DNA of 22,151 nucleotides. It comes from DUMJ01 sp964655195. GTDB taxonomy: Bacteria > DUMJ01. This document shows, piece after piece, positions 8,650 through 16,217 of the stretch; within the stretch, counting starts at the first letter, position 1, and each line of letters begins with the position of its first letter. A program made the translations under genes and the position numbers. The DNA is taken from NCBI GenBank assembly GCA_964655195.1, contig CAZZLK010000125.1, forward strand, positions 1-22,151. The letters run 5' to 3'. The notes beneath the pieces are model-generated. The model saw only the letters and a program-made list of their open reading frames with translations. It searched no databases and had not been told where the DNA came from.

Positions 8650-9586
8650 ATACGATATATCTTTTGTGATCCCTTTAAAGAATGAGGCGGAATCTATTGA
8701 GGCTTTATATAAAGGGATAGTTGAAAATACATTACCACTGGGCTTATCTTTTGAGATAATTTTTATAGACGATGGTAGTACTGATGGTTCCTTTGAGATA
8801 ATTAAAAACTTGAGTAAAAATGATACAAGAGTAAAGGGGATAAGGTTTAGAAGGAATTTTGGTAAGTCTAGTGCCCTCTCTGCTGGTTTTAAACTGGCAA
8901 AGGGTGACATAGTTATTACTATGGATGCGGATTTGCAGGATGACCCTGTAGAAATTCCGAGGTTTATAGAGATGATTAACAGAGGGTATGATGTAGTTTC
9001 TGGTTGGAAGAAGGTACGTTATGACCCTCTCAGTAAGACATTACCCTCAAGATTGTTTAATAAACTTACATCTCTCGTTACTGGTGTGAAGATCCATGAT
9101 TTTAACTGTGGGTTTAAGGCGTACAGAAATGAGGTGGTAAAGTCTTTAGAGATATATGGTGAACTTCATAGATATATACCAGCTTTAGCCTACAGTAAAG
9201 GATTTACAGTGACGGAGATTGTTGTGACTCATCATCCAAGAAGATATGGAAGTTCTAAGTATGGCTGGGAGAGACTCTTTAAGGGATTCCTAGATCTTTT
9301 TACGGTTGTTTTCTTAACACGATTTATAAAAAGACCTATGCACATCTTTGGCTCAACTGGAATATTATTGTTTCTTATCGGATTTCTTATAAATCTGTAT
9401 TTAGTATTCCATAAATTTCTAACCGGTGCTCTTATAGGCAATAGACCACTCCTTACTCTTGGGGTTCTGTGTATGATACTTGGAATTCAGTCTCTTTCTA
9501 TAGGACTTTTGGGAGAGATGATTAACAATTTGACTCATGGGCAGAAGGAAGAATACTATATAGTCGAAGAGGTCGGAATTGAGTAG
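8642..9586 (+). CDS. GT2 glycosyltransferase with two C-terminal membrane helices (polyprenyl-phosphate glycosyltransferase type)
   Basis: This is a GT-A fold enzyme of the DPM1/ArnC/GtrB type. It probably moves a sugar from a nucleotide donor to undecaprenyl phosphate at the inner face of the membrane. Motifs are the N-terminal FVIPLKNEAESI, DDGSTDGS (43-50), RNFGKSSALSAGF (71-83), the metal-binding region MDADLQDDP (94-102), and DFNCGFKAYR, a typical acceptor-loop block for this group. Two hydrophobic helices (about 236-258 and 269-291) anchor the C-terminus. Length (314) is normal for the group. ATG 8642 lies 8 nt inside the upstream gene. The GT-C enzyme two genes downstream is a natural user of its lipid-linked sugar. 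The sugar cannot be read from the sequence. Confidence 0.88.
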   Translation: MNKYDISFVIPLKNEAESIEALYKGIVENTLPLGLSFEIIFIDDGSTDGSFEIIKNLSKNDTRVKGIRFRRNFGKSSALSAGFKLAKGDIVITMDADLQDDPVEIPRFIEMINRGYDVVSGWKKVRYDPLSKTLPSRLFNKLTSLVTGVKIHDFNCGFKAYRNEVVKSLEIYGELHRYIPALAYSKGFTVTEIVVTHHPRRYGSSKYGWERLFKGFLDLFTVVFLTRFIKRPMHIFGSTGILLFLIGFLINLYLVFHKFLTGALIGNRPLLTLGVLCMILGIQSLSIGLLGEMINNLTHGQKEEYYIVEEVGIE

Positions 9587-11201
9587 TGTATATCTAGAGG
9601 TGATCTTAAAGGAGATACCAAGGTTACTGGGCTTATTAGATAAAAATCCTAATAGCCCCACTTTTGGCTGTTTTGATAGACAGTTCTGGCATTATAATGT
9701 GATAGATTTTCCCTGCGCCAGATCTCAAGAGGCTGTACTTACACTGGCTCTACTGTATAAGTACGATTTCCCAGGTAATATCTATCTTAGAGATAAGAAT
9801 ATTCTTAGCTGGATAGACGGTGCCTTGAGATTTTGGCTGAGTATTCAGAATAGCGATGGTTCTTTTAATGAATGGTATCCGAATGAGCACAGTTTTGCGG
9901 CAACTGCATTTACCACTTATGCAGTTTCAGAGACGCTTTTAGTCTTAGGTAAGGAGATTTCATCTTATGATAAAGTTATAGTTAGTCTTAAAAAAGCCTC
10001 CGATTGGCTATTAAGATATACAGATTTTACCGCCTGTAACCAGGTAGCGGGAGCTATCTCAGCCCTCTATAATGTATATCTCCTTACTGGTGATGGAAAA
10101 TATAAAGAGGGTTCTCTCGAAAAACTAGGGAAATTAAGAGAGAAACAGGATGAGGAAGGATGGTTTCCTGAATATGGGGGACCAGATATAGGTTATCTAT
10201 CTCTAACCATAGATTATCTATGTAAATACTACAGAAATTCGCAAGAATTGGTCGCTAAGGATATAATAGATAGAGCATTAAGTTTTCTAGTTTTCTTCGC
10301 CCATCCGGATGGTACTTTTGGAGGAGAGTATGGGTCCCGTAATACTAAATACATAATCCCATCCGGCATAGAGTACTCGAGTCATTGGAATGAGAATGCA
10401 AAGAAGATAGCATCTATCTTGAGAGATTCTTTAGAAAAGAGAGCTTCTATAGGACCATATAACTTAGATGATAGATACCTCTCCTATATAGGATATACGT
10501 ATTTGCAGGCGCATATAGATATGTACCAGGGAGATTTGGCATCTCCTCTCTACAGAAATGAATTCAGTAGATTCTTTAAGAATTCAGGGCTGTTTGTAGT
10601 AAGTAATAGAAATTTCTACTTTGTTTCTAATCTGAAAAAGGGTGGAACATTTAGATTATCATTCAAACAGAGGGGTATTTCTATTGCTGATAGTGGGGTT
10701 GTTGTAAAGATTAGAGGTGATATCTACTCCAGTGGCTGGCTGAGGTATGATAGCAAGTTTGATATTAATGGCGGTCTGATAACTATAAAGACCAATATGT
10801 TAAAGTTATCTTACAGACTTATGAGATCAAAGGAGCTTTTAATCTCTAGAGTATTTCAGCTTATATTCGGACGTTTTACCAACTTGAGTCTGAAGGTAAA
10901 GGATCTTCTTAGGAAGATGCTTATAACATATAAAACGGAAAGTGATATTCCGGTAGAGAGAAATATAGAGATCTATGAAGATAAGATTATCATAGAGGAC
11001 AGGATAACTTCTCCGAAGAAAATAGAGAAACTTACAGTAGGGATCGAGAATCCCTACATCTATATTCCCTCTTCTAGATACTTTCAGATACAGGACCTGC
11101 ATATCATTCCTGACACAATAAATCCCTATACAGGTGAGATAAGGATAATAAGGATATATGATGCTGAAGGAAAAAAGGAACTTACTATTCAACCTGGCTA
11201 A
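9579..11201 (+). CDS. Alpha/alpha-toroid plus beta-domain protein, heparinase/lyase-like architecture (function unknown)
   Basis: I do not recognise a named family. The start is TTG 9579, with AGAGG at 9568-9572 six nt upstream and an 8-nt overlap with the GT2 gene. Residues 1-310 are helical, with repeated aromatic-acidic turns: QNSDGSFNEWYP (90-101), QDEEGWFPEYGG (190-201) and HPDGTFGGEYGS (242-253). Their 52 to 100 residue spacing suits an alpha/alpha toroid built from about 50-residue repeats. Other striking blocks are FGCFDRQFWHYNVIDFPCAR (29-48) and EHSFAATAFTTYAVSETLL. Residues 325-540 are beta-rich (LFVVSNRNFYFVSNL, GVVVKIRGDIYSSGWLRYDS). Toroid followed by beta sandwich is the layout of heparinase II/III-type lyases, but I see no signal peptide and no assignable catalytic residues. 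Its neighbours suggest a role in glycan assembly or trimming. Confidence 0.6.
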   Translation: MSSVYLEVILKEIPRLLGLLDKNPNSPTFGCFDRQFWHYNVIDFPCARSQEAVLTLALLYKYDFPGNIYLRDKNILSWIDGALRFWLSIQNSDGSFNEWYPNEHSFAATAFTTYAVSETLLVLGKEISSYDKVIVSLKKASDWLLRYTDFTACNQVAGAISALYNVYLLTGDGKYKEGSLEKLGKLREKQDEEGWFPEYGGPDIGYLSLTIDYLCKYYRNSQELVAKDIIDRALSFLVFFAHPDGTFGGEYGSRNTKYIIPSGIEYSSHWNENAKKIASILRDSLEKRASIGPYNLDDRYLSYIGYTYLQAHIDMYQGDLASPLYRNEFSRFFKNSGLFVVSNRNFYFVSNLKKGGTFRLSFKQRGISIADSGVVVKIRGDIYSSGWLRYDSKFDINGGLITIKTNMLKLSYRLMRSKELLISRVFQLIFGRFTNLSLKVKDLLRKMLITYKTESDIPVERNIEIYEDKIIIEDRITSPKKIEKLTVGIENPYIYIPSSRYFQIQDLHIIPDTINPYTGEIRIIRIYDAEGKKELTIQPG

Positions 11202-14004
11202 GTTCTTAGTTACAGTATATATAATCTATTTTCTCTCTAAGAAGGTTCCACTTGTATCAGTTATAACTTCTCTCTTCCAGGTAAGACTCTTATTCCTGGG
11301 TATAGCAGTTGTCTTGGGGTTACTATTTACTCTGTTTAAGACATACAAGTGGTATCTATTAATAAAAGACTTAGAACCAGACGTTTCCTTTCTCTCTGCT
11401 ATAGATGGTTATCTATCTGGTATGTCTCTAGGGATAGTAACTCCAGGTAGAATCGGAGAAGTTGGACGCATAATAGAAATCCCTAGAGAAAAAAGAATTG
11501 CAGGAGTTGGCTTAGTTTTATGGGATAAGATCTTTGATCTATGGGTGGTAGGGATATTATCTCTGTGGGGTCTCTGGTACTTTCTTACCCCTTATATATC
11601 CATAATAGTAACTCTAGTGCTCTTAGGGTCTCTGTTCTTTATCCTTCAACCCAGATTTCTAGAAATACTTGTTAAGTTCCCAATTCTTAGAAGATACCCA
11701 CAGCTTCTGGAGGGTTTAAAGCATTTAAGGATAAAGACCATTATCATCTGTTTAATCCTTACACTTATGAGTTATATCCTCGTGCTTTTTGAAGCTTCAC
11801 TTTTACTCATGTCTTTTGGAAGGTCATTTAGTCTAGGAATCTTTATTGCTTACCCCCTTGTTATGCTGGCAAATCTTATCCCCATAACGGTAGGGGGACT
11901 TGGAGTAAGGGAAGGATTTGCAATCTTACTCCTAAGTAGGTTCGGAATACCAGATGGAATAGCATTCAACTTAGCCTTTCTGGTATTTTTAATCAATACT
12001 GCCCTCCCTGCTTTATGGGGATTGTTCCCTATGAATAGAAACCTGATCAGCAGTAAGTTTATTCCAGCATCTATAGTGATTCTGTGTGGTTTTATAAGGT
12101 TTTATAATATAGGACTGAGGAGTCTCTGGCTAGATGAAGCTATCACTGTGAATCTTGCCTGGAGCGGTATAAGAGATATAATTTTAAATAGAGCCTCTAC
12201 CGGTATACATCCTCCCTTTTACTTCATCCTTATACGTATGTGGATATTGATCTTTGGAGATTCCGAAGTAGCCTTGAGGTCCTTTTCAGCTATTTTTAGT
12301 GTAATAAGTATACCTTTTATCTATGCTTTTACAAAAAGTATCTTTGACCCTGCAACTGCAGTGATCTCCTCTCTTTTATTTGCCCTCTCACCCTTCCAGC
12401 TATACTATTCTCAGGAGGCTCGAATGTATCCCCTCCTTACCTTCTTCTTTATACTCTCACTATATCTACTAAATAGATGGGTTCGGGGTGAATTTAGATC
12501 GGAGAAGAAAATGCTTGCTATTTTAAGTACCGTAAATGTCCTCTCCCTGTATACTCATATCTATTCTATCTTTTATATACTTTCGCAGAATATATTCGTA
12601 TTTTTGACCAAGTTTAGAGAAAGGGAGACTCTTAAGAGATGGGTAATATATCAGCTTATTGTAGCCATATCTTTTCTACCATGGGTCTATGTAATAGTAA
12701 AAAACAGAACCCCAGAAGTCTATCAAGGTAAACAGGCTCTTTCTTTGACTGTTATTAAGAACTCCTTTTTAGAGATAAATCTTGGTTATGCTAGAAGTAT
12801 CTTTGCAAGAGGAAATCTATTAGACTATATCTTTTTCTTCTTTTTAATACTACTTATAATAGGGTTGCTTCCGCCTTATAAAGATAAAAGAGGCTTTCTA
12901 CTGACCTGTTTATACATATTTCTTCCATTTTTATTACTAATCGTAGCTTCCCTGGAGAAGAGCTTTTTCAGCGCTAGATATCTCTCTCCCTTTATAATAG
13001 GGTACTTTATACTGCTAGCCAGAGGCATTAGAAGGCTGCATTTCTACCCTTTAGTAAGCCTCACCTTACTTATTATAGTAGGGATAAATTCTTGCGCTGT
13101 CTATAATTACTATCATAAACTTGACTTCATTTCCCGCCCATGGCGAAAATTGGTAGAGTATATACATTCTAATGCCTCAGATAATGATATAGTCTTGATT
13201 ACTGCACCCCAGATGTACAGACCATTTACATACTATAATAGAGAGAGATTACCCTATAGTACAATTGATGCCTTTGGAAATGTCCCTGTTGATGTATACA
13301 GGGCGACCTATTCTTACAATAGGGTCTGGTTTGTAATGGCTGGTGAAGAAAGTTCTGATCCTACTGGAAGAGTCAAAAGCTGGTTAGATGGTAATTATAA
13401 GAGGGTCGATAGTATAGAATTTTATAAGCTAAAGGCTTATCTCTATGAGATACCACCAGAATTTAATAAGATTAATGTTATATTTTCTAATCAATCAGGT
13501 AACTATATAGAGTACACTGTTGAAATCAGGTATCCCAGCAGTAACTTAAGAGAGCTTCTTGAAACATTTGACAGATCAAAACTACAAGGGACATTTTTCT
13601 TTACTGCAGAAGCTGTAAGATTCCATAGAGATATAGCAGATGAGTTAAGGAATAGAGGGCATCAGATCGGTATGTTGGGTGAATCCTATACAGATTATAC
13701 CACCTACTCTAAACAGGAGATCCTGATCAGTCTTAGAAGGGCAGAAGAGGTCATAGAGAATATAGTTGGGGAAGATATAAAAATATTCAGGCCTCCTCAA
13801 AGCAGGTTTAATAGAACACTCTTGGATGCTGTCTCTGAGCTTGGTTATACGATAAAGTTCTGGGATATAGATATTAGAAGATGGAGCCACTATGATATAG
13901 AATCAGTAACTAAGAAGTTAAAACCTCTCCTTTCTTCCGGAAAGATAGTAAATCTAGGGGTATGGGACAACTTTGCCAGATCCGTATTGGAATCTATTCA
14001 ATAG
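11158..14004 (+). CDS. Fusion of flippase-like (LPG_synthase_TM), GT-C/GT39-like and degenerate NodB domains
   Basis: Three domains are joined in 948 residues. Residues 1-295 are a multi-helix domain of the AglD/MprF flippase-like family, with TPGRIGEVGR and PITVGGLGVREGFA. Residues 295-760 are a GT-C glycosyltransferase related to GT39/ArnT, with LWLDEA (D326, E327), IHPPFYF (H351), YYSQEARMY (E420) and many membrane helices. Such enzymes use polyprenyl-phosphate sugars outside the membrane. Residues 775-948 resemble a NodB polysaccharide deacetylase (GTFFFTAEAV, GHQIG, RPPQSRF, LGYTIKFWDID), but both metal-binding His positions are replaced (L840, Y844), the TFDD motif is lost and the final LxH block reads GVWDN, so it is probably inactive. 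AAGGA at 11150-11154 suits ATG 11161 slightly better than ATG 11158. The gene overlaps its upstream neighbour by about 44 nt and converges on hslO. Sugar and acceptor are unknown. Confidence 0.85.
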   Translation: MMLKEKRNLLFNLAKFLVTVYIIYFLSKKVPLVSVITSLFQVRLLFLGIAVVLGLLFTLFKTYKWYLLIKDLEPDVSFLSAIDGYLSGMSLGIVTPGRIGEVGRIIEIPREKRIAGVGLVLWDKIFDLWVVGILSLWGLWYFLTPYISIIVTLVLLGSLFFILQPRFLEILVKFPILRRYPQLLEGLKHLRIKTIIICLILTLMSYILVLFEASLLLMSFGRSFSLGIFIAYPLVMLANLIPITVGGLGVREGFAILLLSRFGIPDGIAFNLAFLVFLINTALPALWGLFPMNRNLISSKFIPASIVILCGFIRFYNIGLRSLWLDEAITVNLAWSGIRDIILNRASTGIHPPFYFILIRMWILIFGDSEVALRSFSAIFSVISIPFIYAFTKSIFDPATAVISSLLFALSPFQLYYSQEARMYPLLTFFFILSLYLLNRWVRGEFRSEKKMLAILSTVNVLSLYTHIYSIFYILSQNIFVFLTKFRERETLKRWVIYQLIVAISFLPWVYVIVKNRTPEVYQGKQALSLTVIKNSFLEINLGYARSIFARGNLLDYIFFFFLILLIIGLLPPYKDKRGFLLTCLYIFLPFLLLIVASLEKSFFSARYLSPFIIGYFILLARGIRRLHFYPLVSLTLLIIVGINSCAVYNYYHKLDFISRPWRKLVEYIHSNASDNDIVLITAPQMYRPFTYYNRERLPYSTIDAFGNVPVDVYRATYSYNRVWFVMAGEESSDPTGRVKSWLDGNYKRVDSIEFYKLKAYLYEIPPEFNKINVIFSNQSGNYIEYTVEIRYPSSNLRELLETFDRSKLQGTFFFTAEAVRFHRDIADELRNRGHQIGMLGESYTDYTTYSKQEILISLRRAEEVIENIVGEDIKIFRPPQSRFNRTLLDAVSELGYTIKFWDIDIRRWSHYDIESVTKKLKPLLSSGKIVNLGVWDNFARSVLESIQ

Positions 14005-14006
14005 AA
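13992..14006. other. Palindromic convergent stop overlap
   Basis: CTATTCAATAG (13994-14004) is symmetric around its central base, and one further pair (13993/14005) extends it. The plus strand reads ATT CAA TAG as the end of the fusion gene. The minus strand reads ATT GAA TAG as the end of hslO. There is no room here for a conventional hairpin terminator with a U-tract. Confidence 0.8.
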
Positions 14007-14869
14007 GCTATTATTTCTTCTAACTCTTCTTTATTAAAGTAATATCTCGTACCACAGAAGATACAGGTCACCTCTGTGAAGCCCTCTTCTAAGATGGAAG
14101 AGAGTTCTTCTTTTCCTAAGAGGATTAGTGTAGTTTTAGCACGTTCTTTAGAACAGGGACAGTGGTACCTTATAGATCTCTTCTCCAATATCATATAAGG
14201 GATACTTCCAAAGATAAGTTTCAATATAGACTCTACTGATCTAAGTTCTCTTATGAGCTCACTTAGAGGAGGGAGACTGTTTAATCGCTCCTCCAATATC
14301 TCTATCTTCTCAAAGGAAGTTCCCGGTAATATACGCCCAATCATCCCTCCCGAAGCCTCAACTCTACCGTTAGGTCCTATGTAGGTTCCGGCAGCAACAA
14401 CCGAAGGGGTCTGTTCTGATGTATAGAAATAGTGTGCTAAGTCCGTTGCTATACCTCCCTTTACAAGAGGAGTGATACCTATATATGGGCTTCCAAATCC
14501 CAAGTCCTTCACTACATATAGATATCCTGACTTCCCTATACCACTTTCTACATCTATATTACCTATCTCATTTGGTGGTAGCTCTATATAAGGATTTTTT
14601 ATATATCCTCTGACATTTCCACTGGCATCGGATTGAACAAATAGACCTTTTAGTGGCCCGTTAGATATAATTTGAATGCTTACTGTCTGTCTACCTTCTA
14701 AATCTGTCCCCATTATACTAACTAGACTCAGTGCCCTTCCCAGCGCTGCGGTAGCAAGCCTGCTAGTTTCATGTACCTCTCTGGCTCTTTCTACCAATTT
14801 TGTGGTTATCGCTATACTTACTGTAAAAGAGAAATCATCAGAAGCTGCCTTTACTAAATAATCTTCCAT
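13994..14869 (-). CDS. hslO: Redox-regulated chaperone Hsp33
   Basis: Hsp33 is a cytosolic holdase activated by oxidation and unfolding. The N-terminal domain carries EDYLVKAASDDFSFTVSI and the helix ETSRLATAALGRALSLVSIM. The C-terminal redox switch has four zinc cysteines in the CxC and CxxC arrangement: C237 and C239 (YHCPCSKER), C269 and C272 (TCIFCGT). The length of 291 residues is normal. Its start is 4 nt after the mrp stop, so the two genes form a minus-strand operon. A weak AGAGG lies in the mrp 3' end at 14882-14886. Its stop codon overlaps the stop of the convergent fusion gene by 11 nt. Confidence 0.96.
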   Translation of the reverse strand: MEDYLVKAASDDFSFTVSIAITTKLVERAREVHETSRLATAALGRALSLVSIMGTDLEGRQTVSIQIISNGPLKGLFVQSDASGNVRGYIKNPYIELPPNEIGNIDVESGIGKSGYLYVVKDLGFGSPYIGITPLVKGGIATDLAHYFYTSEQTPSVVAAGTYIGPNGRVEASGGMIGRILPGTSFEKIEILEERLNSLPPLSELIRELRSVESILKLIFGSIPYMILEKRSIRYHCPCSKERAKTTLILLGKEELSSILEEGFTEVTCIFCGTRYYFNKEELEEIIASIE

Positions 14870-14873
14870 CGCT

Positions 14874-15647
14874 TTAACTTACCTCTAGAGCTTTCCTTAT
14901 TTTAGCAATTATTTCTTCAAAGGCATTCGAAGATTTCATACGGTTATAAAAGTAAATATACGGTTTACCCTCATCAGAAGACATTACTATGTTTGGTTCT
15001 ATTGGAATCTTACCTAAAAAAGGCACTCCCATTTCTTGAGCAGTCTTCTCTCCTCCTCCAGATTTAAATATCTCTGTAACTGTTCCACAGTTAGGACATA
15101 CAAATCCACTCATATTTTCTACTACTCCTAATACAGGAATATTCAATGCCCTGGCAAAATTTATAGCCTTTCTCGAATCTAACAGTGAAACTTCTTGCGG
15201 AGTAGTAACTATGACTGCTCCATCGAGTCCTTTAAATAACTGTATTACAGATAACGGTTCATCTCCAGTACCAGGAGGAGAGTCTATAATCAAGTAATCT
15301 AAACTTCCCCAATCAGTTTGCTCTATGAATTGTCTGATAAGATTTGTCTTTAAAGGACCTCTCCATATTACTGGATCGTCCTGTTTTGGCAATAAGAAAC
15401 CAACAGATATAACCTTCAGGTTTTCTCCATAAGATATCGGGATAATCTTATTATCCCTACTGTGTATCTTAGCATCTTCTATACCCAGCATCTTTGGGAT
15501 ATTAGGACCGTGAATATCTATATCCATCAGCCCTACGTCTAAGCCATTTAGAGCCAGACCAACTGCTATATTTACAGCCACAGTACTCTTTCCTACTCCA
15601 CCCTTTCCACTCATCACTATAACTTTATGCTTGATGTTTTCACTCAT
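14874..15647 (-). CDS. mrp: Mrp/NBP35-type P-loop ATPase, iron-sulfur cluster carrier
   Basis: This ParA-like ATPase is expected to carry and deliver iron-sulfur clusters in the cytosol. The deviant Walker A is SGKGGVGKST (13-22, with the signature K15 and K20). Other family blocks are MDIDIHGPNIPKMLG (41-55), IDSPPGTGDE (121-130) and ENMSGFVCPNCG, where C184 and C187 form the CxxC that binds the cluster at the dimer interface. At 257 residues it lacks the N-terminal DUF59 (MIP18) domain found in longer Mrp proteins. GGAGG (plus-strand positions 15654-15658) sits 6 nt before the ATG. Transcription probably starts from the extended -10 element upstream and continues into hslO. Both products are linked to redox stress or Fe-S metabolism, which may explain the pairing. 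Confidence 0.95.
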   Translation of the reverse strand: MSENIKHKVIVMSGKGGVGKSTVAVNIAVGLALNGLDVGLMDIDIHGPNIPKMLGIEDAKIHSRDNKIIPISYGENLKVISVGFLLPKQDDPVIWRGPLKTNLIRQFIEQTDWGSLDYLIIDSPPGTGDEPLSVIQLFKGLDGAVIVTTPQEVSLLDSRKAINFARALNIPVLGVVENMSGFVCPNCGTVTEIFKSGGGEKTAQEMGVPFLGKIPIEPNIVMSSDEGKPYIYFYNRMKSSNAFEEIIAKIRKALEVS

Positions 15648-15686
15648 TAAAAGCCTCCAATCAAAGATGTTTACGTCTACTAGACT

Positions 15687-15695
15687 ATTATAACA
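15687..15695 (-). promoter_or_regulatory. Extended -10 promoter for mrp-hslO
   Basis: The minus strand reads TGTTATAAT, a perfect TGnTATAAT extended -10. I see no good -35 at 16-18 bp, which is tolerated by extended -10 promoters. The start site would fall near 15680, giving a leader of about 33 nt before the mrp ATG. Confidence 0.6.
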
Positions 15696-15719
15696 TAGAT
15701 TCTTTCAACTTAATCCCTA

Positions 15720-15748
15720 TTGAAATTTTCTTATTTCAGTAGTAACAT
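15720..15748 (+). promoter_or_regulatory. Sigma70-type promoter of the dcw operon
   Basis: TTGAAA (15720-15725) and TAACAT (15743-15748) are separated by exactly 17 bp. They match the consensus at 5 of 6 and 4 of 6 positions. The predicted start near 15755 lies at the first operator repeat. Confidence 0.6.
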
Positions 15749-15753
15749 AAGAT

Positions 15754-15779
15754 AAGTGGTTTGAAGTGGAGGAAAGTGG
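15754..15779 (+). promoter_or_regulatory. MraZ operator: three AAGTGG direct repeats, 10-bp period
   Basis: AAGTGG occurs at 15754, 15764 and 15774, one helical turn apart, and ends 3 nt before the mraZ ATG. MraZ proteins are known to bind promoter-proximal triplicate boxes with this spacing (TGGG-type in E. coli, AAAGTG-type in mycoplasmas). The ribosome site GGAGG (15768-15772) is interleaved with repeats two and three, so the element could affect both transcription and translation. Confidence 0.8.
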
Positions 15780-15782
15780 GAG

Positions 15783-16217
15783 ATGGTATTCTTAAGTGAG
15801 ACAAGGCATGTTTTAGATGAAAAAGGGAGGGTTGTAATACCTTCTAAAGTAAGGCCAGCATTGAAAGAAGGACTCTGTATAACTAGAGGTTTTGATAATG
15901 CTTTGTTTGTCTTTCCACTGGAAGAGTGGAACAGGATAGACGAAAAGTTAAGAAGTCTCCCACTGGCAGATCCTGATGTTCTCAAGTTTATGAGATTCTG
16001 GTATTCTGGAGCAGTTCAAGATGAGTTAGACCCACAGGGTAGATTACTTATACCCAAGAATCTCCGTGAGTATGCAAAGATAGAGAAAGAAGTGGTAATT
16101 ATCGGAGTGTCCAACAGACTAGAGATATGGAATCCAGAGTTATGGAAAGAGTACATTGGAAATCCCAGAGAATTTTATAAAAATATGGGAGAAATCAGAA
16201 ATGCCATTAGAATATAA
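15783..16217 (+). CDS. mraZ: Transcriptional regulator MraZ
   Basis: MraZ is a ring-forming DNA-binding protein that opens the dcw cluster and represses its own promoter. Two SpoVT/AbrB-like halves each carry the DxxGR motif: LDEKGRVVIP (D12, G15, R16) and LDPQGRLLIP (D83, G86, R87). The length of 144 residues is normal. ATG 15783 follows GGAGG by ten bases, a slightly long spacing, with GGGAG closer in. The operator described above lies directly upstream, consistent with autoregulation. The gene overlaps rsmH by 17 nt when the ATG at 16201 is used for rsmH. Confidence 0.96.
   Translation: MVFLSETRHVLDEKGRVVIPSKVRPALKEGLCITRGFDNALFVFPLEEWNRIDEKLRSLPLADPDVLKFMRFWYSGAVQDELDPQGRLLIPKNLREYAKIEKEVVIIGVSNRLEIWNPELWKEYIGNPREFYKNMGEIRNAIRI

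Noticed and set aside
13645..13890. Minus-strand open frames inside the large plus-strand genes, such as the one here and those within secA and the toroid gene
   Set aside because: They are antisense shadows of well-supported coding sequence, without ribosome sites or recognisable motifs.
11158..14004. MprF-type lysyl-phosphatidylglycerol synthase
   Set aside because: Only the membrane flippase-like half is shared. The C-terminal aminoacyl-transferase domain of MprF is absent and a GT-C domain follows instead.
15703..15708. TTGAAA on the minus strand as the -35 of the mrp promoter
   Set aside because: It is only 10 bp from the TATAAT, far too close. The extended TG element is the better explanation.
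16156..16200. ATG 16156 as the start of rsmH
   Set aside because: It would add 15 residues that are only the shifted reading of the mraZ 3' end. The family N-terminus begins at ATG 16201.
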